Shown one piece after another: positions 33,481 through 40,652 of a DNA stretch of 40,652 nt (its first letter is position 1; each line of letters begins with the position of its first letter). The notes below the pieces were generated by a model. That model saw only the letters and a list, made by a program, of their open reading frames with translations. It was not told the DNA's origin and searched no databases. Source of the DNA: Terana coerulea (Eukaryota > Basidiomycota > Agaricomycetes > Polyporales > Phanerochaetaceae); NCBI GenBank assembly GCA_024811115.1, contig JAKOGH010000883.1, positions 1-40,652 of the forward strand, given 5' to 3'. Made by a program: the position numbers and the translations under genes.

Positions 33481-34194
33481 ATGGTGTACACTAGAATGAC
33501 GCACGCTATTGGGATGAACAGCGCAGGCAAGCATGGTGTAGCAACACGACGCCTCTTCAGCGACGCCAGCGCATAAGCATGGCGCCAAATGTGCTGGCTG
33601 GCCTGCATAATGCCGGTAAGTGTGACATAGTAAGTGTGATGCCAATAAACACAGCACAGATACTTAACTAATATACACCCACCCTCACAAGCAGGGTGCA
33701 AGCAGATGAGCACAGCACAGGTAAGTACAGCATCTGGTCTGCATGCTTGCCTGCATGGTACAAGCTGGCACAGTGCAGGCAAGTGTAGCACTTGAAGCAT
33801 AGCACAAGTAGTCTGCTTTGTTGGGTAATCTGGTTCGTATGTAGATAACTGACCATGCAATATAATATATTAGCTCAGATTAGCAAGGGGAGTTTTTAGA
33901 TGACTGGCCAAGCAATAGCTGTATTATAGCTTAAAGAATACAAAAGCAACTAGATAGTGCATAGTTAGGAACAAAATAGGACAGTAAGGAAACAAATAGC
34001 TGAGAAGTAGCACTAATTGCCGTAATATATAGAATAATTAAGACAATTAGCAAAGGACCTTACTAAACTGCCTTATTGGCCTTATGTATCTATTTATCTA
34101 GTTGTGTTACTTTGATGCTTATGTGCAATAAATTAGTGCTTATTAGCAGGCATTAGGTAGAAATAGTAGGAGGGGTTTTTAGATATACTGATAG

Positions 34195-35064
34195 GTATGG
34201 ATTTTAATATGAATTGTTGTGGGTTGCATGGGGTAGATGGGTTAGATGGGTGCAGGCATATTAAAAGGGCATAGCTAAGATGGAAAGAGATATAGTGTAT
34301 ATAATAAAGCCTCGGATATATATTACTATCTTTATATAAGTATTTTATACTATGATATAATAAAGTAGTAACTACTAGCTACACTATTTGCCTAAGTATT
34401 GCATAGTAGCCAGTAGCTAAAAGTTATTAGCAAGGGCAAACCCTCTGTGCTTAGAGGGCAATCCTTTACCCTTACCTTTATTCTCCACAATCTCTATCCC
34501 TTATAGCAAGTGAGGGCTGGAGGTTGCCCTTCAAATCCTTGCTCAAACAAGCCAAAATGTGGCTTTGAATGTCTTTTCCATTCACCAACTATGTTTTCCT
34601 TTTATTTTAGTAGCTTGTATTTGTATAAAATGCACTTACAATGCTTGCAGCCCTGCTTAGCAATGTTTCTGATGATTATTAGCAGATCCTTCATAAGCAA
34701 GAGTTAATTCTCCTTTACCCTTGAGAGTTACTTTTACTTCTGTCTATTACTACTAGTAGCTAACCATAGATAACTGTAGGTGGGTATGGGTACTAATGGG
34801 TTTTAGAAGGCATATCCACACCCATACCCATTGCTACCCAACTCATCAACCCATGCGGGTTACCTATACCCATAACTATACCTAGTGCCTTCTGCATCAC
34901 ATGTTGAGTGCTGCTGAAGTGGCTAGTAGGATAGTGTACTAGTTACTACATGTATTCACTAGGTAATCCAATGCAATTGAGTGATCATTATAAAGTGGAA
35001 TTGCTAGATTCAGGTGCAAGCCCAAATAGCTATATTAAATGGTGATAGTCATCCTACTGGTGTA
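34195..35064. other. AT-rich stretch with a GGGTA-rich palindromic segment
   Basis: At about 34,778-34,885, 'gtgggtatgggtac' is followed by 'ccacacccatacccattgct' and 'acctatacccata', forming imperfect inverted GGGTA/TACCC runs. The plus frame at 34510-34707 has no recognisable domain. No gene supported. Confidence 0.4.
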
Positions 35065-36125
35065 CTGCACTTTTCAACCATTCGGATGGCCTTATGGCTG
35101 TGATGCTTTTGAACCACCCTTGAACAAGTGGCGGACAGTTGCTGTGACCTGTGACACAGGTGATCTTTCTGGATAACCAAGGGCCATAAATGGCATGAGG
35201 AGGTACTATATTGTGTCAGTTTGTATCAAAAGTACCTGGATATAGCTAATCTACATGCAAAGTGTGTTTTTGCACAAATTTGACCATACTTGGCACTACA
35301 GGTGGAAATTTAAATATGCACAAACTTGATGTCACATAGTGTTTCAAAGTCAAGTCCTAAGGACCACAAAAGACTGAAGACTGGACTGGACTGGACTGTT
35401 TTAGGACTGGTTTTGGTCTAGTCCTACAGTAGTCCAGCCCTAGTCCTGGTCCTGGTCTTTGCCTGCAGCTAAAAGTTAGGACTGCTAAAAACTAGTCAGG
35501 ACTAGTCTAGGACTGGTTTTAATGTACACCTTGTGTTGATGGTTTTGAGGGCTTATTTATCAAAAATATAAGATGCAAACCCACTTTGGCAAGAAAAAAG
35601 TCTTTAAACTGTAGTTTTAAAGCAATGGTAATAATTCATTCAAAATTGCTAAAGCCATGAAAATAAATACACTCAACACTTGTGGTGTGCAGTCATACAT
35701 TGAGTTTCAAAGCTAAGAACTAGTATAAGAAGCAAAATCTAGCTTAACAATAATATAACACACATAGTCAGCAAGTTATATTCAACTTACAGGGTAACAA
35801 TTTGATTGGGACTAGTCCAGGACCAGTTCAGACTGGTCAAAGACTGCCTTTGGTCTTGGACCAGTCTGGACCAGTCAAGAGCTGCAAAAGGACTGCAGTC
35901 CTACTAAGACTGGTCTTGGTCCAGTCTTATATCTACAGTCCTGGTCTTTTAGCAGTCCTGGTCCTGGTTCTGGTAAGAAAATAGCAAAAGACCGGACCGG
36001 ACCGGACTTTAAAACACTAATGTCACAACCGGCGGCGAGGCCTTGTGACCAGTGACACAACCACATGTACCGGCGGTTTGAAGGGCCCTGTGACGCGTGA
36101 CATCCGGAGTGGTCAAAAAGTACAG
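35065..36125. mobile_element. Terminal-inverted-repeat element with GGACT/AGTCC tracts
   Basis: 'ctgcacttttcaaccattcg' (35,065) pairs in inverted sense with 'ggagtggtcaaaaagtacag' (ending 36,125). An inner pair, 'agtgtttcaaagtc' (about 35,338) and 'gactttaaaacact' (about 36,004), is also inverted. Between them, 35,380-35,520 and 35,805-36,005 are packed with GGACT, AGTCC, GGACC and GACCGG words, and the middle is AT-rich. No transposase frame. It is probably a non-autonomous DNA transposon; the exact ends and target duplication are not fixed. Confidence 0.55.
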
Positions 36126-36704
36126 CACTCACTATACCTATCGCAGATGGTGAATTGTCTGAATGCGTGATGGGTGACTGGGGGCCTGGAATAAAATCAG
36201 TTGGTGAATCAGACAATGGGCGGGTGATTTTTACTGTGGGGGCTACTACTGTACATGGTGAACGTCACCAACCCGCGTGACTCGCATGGTGAAAACACCT
36301 ACCCCCAGGCGTACAGTGAGAAGGGAGCAGGGTAGCCGATAATCTTCTTATCAGAGGATAGACGCCGTCAACATCTGATTTCCAGCTGGGCAGCCCGCTA
36401 GAGCCCACAGGGCTGCCAAAACGCTGAGATCCAGGATAGCCGCCAGCTGAGTTCCGGAAAGTCGCCAGGTTGGGTTTACCCCCGACGCCGGCTTGCAGTC
36501 GGACGTTGTGTGGACGTGTAGTGAGGCCAGGATCACGCAAATTGCACTACTGGACCTTCAATAGTACCAGAGTTTTAGAAATGCTCAATTTTAAACTCCT
36601 GATGTATCATAGTACAGCCTCCCATTCATCATCCATTCATTACGCCATTCATAATCTATATTATGCCTATGTCCTCTACCTCAAGCACACTTATAAGGAG
36701 TGCA
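36126..36704. other. Intergenic stretch downstream of the methyltransferase
   Basis: CpG content rises to the genic level. The minus frames at 36265-36540 have no recognisable domain. The last ~160 bases before 36,705 are AT-richer and probably hold the 3' untranslated region of the minus-strand gene. Confidence 0.45.
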
Positions 36705-38650
36705 TTATATGATCGGCCTGTGTGCACATCAACACTCAACTCGTGGGCCAGCACAGACATTGTACTCACGATATCTCTCGTTGAGGCTTGACATGAATAG
36801 ACTGATGGTTGGTAAGACCAAGAACGCGAGGGAAAGCATTCAGGTTTTTGTGGAGCGTCAGCTGGAAGACAGACGCTCCTCCGTTTCTACATCGCAGTAA
36901 TAACCAATAAGCACATGAAGGAATAGGTAACCAATGTACGCACCGAGAGATGATGGTCGAGTACGCCAGGAAGAATACCCAGATGCGGTACCAGCGCTCG
37001 CCATAAGCCTCAATGACCTTGTCCTTGTTCGACACCCAGTTCTTGTACCAGCGGAAGATAGTGGCACTATAGTGCACGCCGAGAACATCAATGTTCTTGA
37101 CCTCGAAGCCGGCCTTCTCAACTTGGTTGACAACCCAGCCGAGAGAGCATGACGCATCGGCGCCGGGGAAGATGTACTTGTTCATGAAGAGACCCCTGCA
37201 AACGACTATCAGCAACGCGGGAAGAAGTATCAGGTGATGTACACTTGCCAGATCAAATCCTCATATTGCCAGTGAGGGCGAATACCAGCGACTTGGAATA
37301 CGAAGATACCATCATCATCGAGCAGGTCGTAGACTTGGCGCAGGAAGGATTGGTAACGACGGATACCGACATGCTACAAAATGCACCAGGTTTGTTTCGA
37401 CAGTGCGACAGCTGATATACGAGTACTCACCTCGGCCATCTCCAAGCTGACAATCTTAGAGTAAGCACCTCTTCCGCCGGGAATGTACCTAGCATCCATG
37501 CACAAAATGCGGGCCCGGTCGGGGTCTCCACCCTGCCGCAGTGTCAGTCCGAGGAGATCTGGGCCAACTGAAAGACGCGACTGACGTTGCTCTTGATACG
37601 CTCGTTACCGAAAGCGGTCTGGTTCTTGGCGAGGGTGACGCCGGTGACCTGACATCCGTAGTTCTTGTGAGCGAACGCACCGAGTGTTCCCCAGCCGCAA
37701 CCGATGTCGAGGAGGTGATCTTCGGGTTGCAAGTTCAGCTAAGTATAGATTAAAATGAGTAAGGTCGATTGAACAAAACAGCTACAGTACGTACCTTTTC
37801 ACAAACCACAGTCAATTTGTTATCCTGGAGTTGTTCGAGAGTCTCCTCAGTGTTCAAGTCACCGATGATGCCCGAGGTGTAGATCATGCGGGGGCCAAGG
37901 AACCTGCAAGACGTCCGTCACCTGACCGAAGGCTCATAACTCATTACGCACCATTCGTAGAAGTCATCTCCTCCTAAGATGACACGTGATGTCAGCTCGC
38001 GGAAGCAATAATGTGCAACACCACGTACGGTCATAATGGTCGCGGACCTGCTCCTCGTCCTGGGCCTCAGTGTGCTTGATGACCTCCGGGATGAGAGTAA
38101 AGAAAACGTATTTGAAGAGTTCCATCGTGAAAATCATCTTGGTCCAGTCATGACGGAGTTCCATCGCATCCAGCACATCGCCTGCGGAACACGCCAAAAG
38201 CGTCAGCACGTACGCGCCGCGACGCGTCCAAGAGCGCTACTCACCCTTGAAGTCGATCTTGCCCTCGAAATACGCGTCGTGGAAGATTTGCATCGGTATC
38301 TTCTCCTTGCCGTGGTATTTCGCCTTGAGCTCTGCGTCGTGGATCGTAATGTATTCCTCCAAGTTACGTTCGGGCATGATGACCTTCTCGTTTTTGCGCT
38401 TGCCGTACATGCTCATCACCGTCCAGTACCCAATCGCTACTGGGGCCCCGAGCAGCAGCAGGAGGAACACATAGGTCTTGAAGCCACCTCGGTTGAACAG
38501 CGGGAGCAGACGCTTGACGAACCATGGCACCACAACGATGAGGACGGCGAGGTGGATATTGTTGAAACTGCCATTGCCCTCGTACAGGCCCTCGATAGGC
38601 GCATTCTTTATGGCGGGTGTGTTCGTCGTACGAACAGTATGGGTGGGCAT
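36705..38650 (-). CDS. Sphingolipid C9-methyltransferase
   Basis: SAM-dependent enzyme that methylates carbon 9 of the sphingoid base of fungal glucosylceramides in ER-type membranes; it is related to bacterial cyclopropane fatty acid synthases. Exons on the minus strand: 38650-38245, 38181-38029, 37973-37952 (22 bp), 37903-37795, 37738-37586, 37532-37431, 37373-37249, 37195-36944, then 36886 onward. Phases agree throughout and give 480 residues if the frame ends at TGA 36766-36768. That TGA overlaps a strong donor (GTGAGT at 36769), and a 52-bp intron to CACACAG would give a last exon 36717-36705 and 483 residues, which I prefer. Start is the only in-frame ATG (38650). Two N-terminal membrane segments lie at about residues 32-50 and 58-80. 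SAM motif DIGCGWG is at 241-247, then VTGVTLAKNQ at 261-270 and SLEMAEHVG at 310-318. No frame damage. The intron at 37196-37248 is GC-AG. Confidence 0.93.
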
Positions 38651-38870
38651 CGCGGCGGGGGACGAGACAAGCTGCCAGCGCACTGCAGTGCGAATTTATG
38701 CGCGCTCGCGTTGCTGCAAGACTGCTTGGCTGTGTTTGGCAGCGCCTTCCGCCCACGTGGCGAAACGTCCGTCTTGGCGCGTCTAACGCTGCAGTAGCGT
38801 GTCCGTCCTTGCGCAGACGCAGGCTCATTTGTACCACCACCCTCACTCTCCTTCACGTCTACCGCACGCC
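38651..38870. promoter_or_regulatory. Shared divergent promoter region
   Basis: Only 220 bp separate the ATG of the methyltransferase (minus) from the ATG of the YIF1-like gene (plus), so both promoters and 5' leaders lie here. A CCACGTGG palindrome at 38753-38760 is an E-box/G-box type site that bHLH factors bind in fungi. A CT-rich leader precedes the plus-strand ATG. No TATA box is seen. Confidence 0.55.
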
Positions 38871-40195
38871 ATGGCATACTACAGCAACAACCGGAGCCCG
38901 CCGCCGCTTCAGCACCCCGTCCCGACGCACCCTGCCTACATCCCCGAGCCCCCAGTACGCCCGCCTCACCGCAGGGCTACCAGCGGTACACGAGCTCGCC
39001 CCAGCCAGATGGATACGTCCAGGCTGCCCCCGCGGGCGTACCTCTCGGTCGTGCCCCGCAGGCGCCCCAGTCGTATGTTTCACATACTGGGTACCAGCCC
39101 GCGCAGGCGCGCCATCCGACGGTGCGAGGACAGGTGCCCGCCCCTGCCCCGGTCCCCGCGGCGCCCGTCGACCTTGCGGCATGGGGTTTCGACGACGCGA
39201 CAGCTCAGTTTGGGATGCAGCTCGGGCAGACAGCGGTTGCGCGCGGGCAGGACTATGTCCAGAAAAGGGTGCGTCGTGTATCGCTTTGGTTTCAGCGCGA
39301 AGTACTCATGGCTCTCGTGTCATGTAACAGCTGGTTGGGTTTATTCCAATAACCGCCATGAAACATCATTTCAAAGTATCGAACAAGTATGTCGTGAAGA
39401 AACTAGGAATAGTCTTATTCCCGTGGCGTCATAAGCCATGGGCTCGTAAGACGTATCGCACAGAGAGCGGGCAGGCAGAATGGCTGCCGCCTCGGGACGA
39501 CATCAACTCCCCTGATCTATACATTCCAGGTAAGTTTGTTTCTGTAGAGCAATGCACAGCTGTATAACTTCCTATACTTGCAGCAATGGCAATTGTCACC
39601 TACATCCTTCTCGCGGCGCTTCATTCTGGCCTCAACTCGCGCTTCCACCCAGAGATCCTCGGCGTATCGCTCTCCAAGGCACTGGGCGTTGTCCTGATGG
39701 ATTTTTCTTTGTCTGGGGTGGATGCTATTTCCTCAATATCCAGGTACGCACTACTCGCGACTGATAGACAAGCCGGGTATTGACACATCGTACAGGGTCC
39801 AACACAGCTGCTAGACTTGCTGGCGTACGACGGATATAAATTTGTTGGGTGCGTCCTGTCATAATGTTCAGTTCGCTACAGCTGGTTAACCATTTCTTCA
39901 GTGTCATCATAACCCTCGTCGCCGGCCTACTCAACCTCGGGCGCACGGTCTACTTCTCAATTTTCATCTACACATTCCTCGCGACGTTCCTCTTCCTGGT
40001 ATGTGCCCTCCTCATTACTTCGTTAGTCATGTTAACCAGTTCTTGCAGCTACGTTCACTACGGTCGCTCATACTCCCAGACGCCTCTGCTACAGCCTCGC
40101 CTGTCAGCACAGCAGCGCGCTCAAGGCGCATTACATTCCTCTTCCTAATCGCTGCAAGCCAGATCGTATACATGGGCTTGCTGATTCGTGTCTAA
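38871..40195 (+). CDS. YIF1-family ER/Golgi membrane protein, two apparent frameshifts
   Basis: YIF1 works with YIP1-type partners in ER-to-Golgi vesicle transport. Exons: 38871-39268, 39331-39529, 39584-39743, 39796-39848, 39902-39998, 40049-40195. Introns are 50-62 bp with GT-AG ends. The N-terminus is Pro/Gln-rich and cytosolic. The conserved core includes AAWGFDDATAQFGMQLGQTA, PITAMKHHFKVSN, GPTQLLDLLAYDGYKFVG and ITLVAGLLNLGRTVYFSIFI, and the protein ends IVYMGLLIRV before TAA. About five membrane segments lie in exons 3-6. Two single-base losses break the frame: in a run of five C at 38949-38953 and a run of five T at 39702-39706. One extra base at each restores a continuous ~351-residue family-like protein with all splice phases consistent. 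Sequencing error in homopolymers is likelier than a dead gene. Start ATG follows a CT-rich leader. Confidence 0.9.
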
Positions 40196-40587
40196 TAGAT
40201 GGACGGGTTGTGCTGCGCGTTGCAGATCTGAAAATACTACATAAATATTGAATACTCTCCGTCGCTGATGGGCTGCCTACGAGACAAGCGAGCTTCGTTA
40301 ATCTGTCCTGCTCTTGTATGTCCTCTTGGCTAAACTTCTTCAGGGTGACAGTAAGGCGGTGAATGCTTTCTCTTCGTGTGGGAATGACATAGTACTGTTG
40401 ATAGTACCCGGTCGGAAAGAGTCAGCTCTGGACTGTCGCTGGATTGGCGCAAGACTGGCACTGCAGTACATGATCGTCGAGTTGGGGCTCAATCTTGGCA
40501 CATTTGACCGCTAAGTCCGCTAATATGTATGGTTAGACATGTCGATCCTGAGAGAAGCTGGGATGCTCACCGATTGCATGTACAAAC
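40196..40587. other. Downstream region of the YIF1-like gene
   Basis: Contains an AT-rich segment ('ctacataaatattgaatact', about 40,240) suited to 3' end formation. The plus frame at 40314-40514 is not supported as a gene. Confidence 0.35.
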
Positions 40588-40650
40588 CTACACCTCCTCC
40601 AGATATCCTTGCACGATGAGATGCTCAACGTCTGCTCGTCTCACCAGGAA
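40588..40650 (-). other. Possible exon end of a minus-strand gene at the window edge
   Basis: The minus frame reads FLVRRADVEHLIVQGYLEEV, then TAG. The string is helical and protein-like and loosely recalls the winged-helix (RQC) region of RecQ-type helicases, but it is too short to rely on. A donor-like CG|GTGAGC lies at about 40,570 and an acceptor-like TATTAG at about 40,521 farther along. Confidence 0.2.
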
Positions 40651-40652
40651 CC

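Larger units (their letters stand above)
31441..34194. mobile_element. Composite repeat C, copy 2
   Basis: Same left edge ('ctggaaaac'), body, tRNA-like segment, tandem array and tail as copy 1, in the same orientation, 5,036 bases downstream. It is longer because of a 304-base insertion in the body (31,914-32,217) and a longer tandem array. The tail at 33,880-34,194 is the best-conserved part, with long identical runs such as 'cttattagcaggcattaggt'. Confidence 0.6.

Noticed and set aside
32884..33860. Three long overlapping minus-strand frames (257, 181 and 172 codons), rich in Cys and His
   Set aside because: They occupy all three minus frames over the same tandem array, repeat with the array unit and have no counterpart in copy 1. 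They are open because the repeat lacks stops, not because of coding.
34778..34885. GGGTA/TACCC runs as a possible interstitial telomere
   Set aside because: The usual fungal telomere repeat is TTAGGG; these runs are irregular and inverted, more like part of a small dispersed element.
1..36500. CRISPR array, bacterial operons, rRNA genes
   Set aside because: No regularly spaced short identical repeats with unique spacers, no ribosomal RNA signature; the genes are intron-bearing and fungal.
38036..38797. Plus-strand frame of 253 codons opposite the methyltransferase
   Set aside because: Antisense shadow of a well-supported multi-exon gene, including its introns.
38955..38974. A 20-bp 'intron' that would also restore the YIF1 frame
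   Set aside because: Far shorter than any spliceosomal intron in these genes (48-63 bp). A missing C in the adjacent run explains the shift and restores a family-like S-T-P-A-S-P-Q sequence.
38617..39327. Plus-strand frame of 236 codons across the divergent promoter
   Set aside because: Out of frame with the recognisable YIF1 sequence and runs through the promoter and the opposite gene's start. High GC content makes stop-free frames common.

Overview
The window looks like a piece of a basidiomycete (Agaricomycete-type) fungal chromosome. Two conserved fungal genes at the right end are cut by short 48-63 bp introns: a sphingolipid C9-methyltransferase on the minus strand and a YIF1-family ER/Golgi membrane protein on the plus strand. 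They are divergent, with 220 bp between start codons. They are CpG-rich and their reading frames can be followed exon by exon.

The left ~36.5 kb is an old repeat field with almost no intact genes. Positions 1-9,500 and about 17,050-35,300 are AT-rich and very poor in CpG (one CpG in the first 600 bases, against eight in the 60 bases from 38,221). About 9,900-17,040 is a GC-richer island holding a broken Ty3/gypsy pol, the 3' end of a Ty1/copia pol and a 388 bp terminal-inverted-repeat element of MITE type. The AT-rich parts hold several dispersed families that I paired within the window: family A (2 copies), a fold-back family B of about 0.9 kb (2 copies plus a partial one), short direct repeats D flanking one B copy, short inverted pairs E and F, and a 564 bp solo LTR nested in one B copy with a perfect 5 bp target duplication.

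The most unusual item is a composite repeat of 2.2-2.8 kb, present twice in direct orientation (26,405-28,622 and 31,441-34,194). Each copy joins an AT-rich body, a tRNA-like segment with recognisable A and B boxes on the minus strand, a degenerate ~150-160 bp tandem array and a conserved ~330 bp tail. I do not recognise it as a known element class.

Two minus-strand stretches (973-2,878 and 23,693-24,400) read like decayed multi-exon genes. Their in-frame stops are mostly codons one C-to-T change away from CAA, CAG or CGA, which fits cytosine deamination of methylated repeats.

At the right edge, 40,196-40,652 is the YIF1 downstream region and perhaps the end of another minus-strand gene. Repeat boundaries were found by eye and are approximate unless a target duplication or terminal inverted repeat fixes them.
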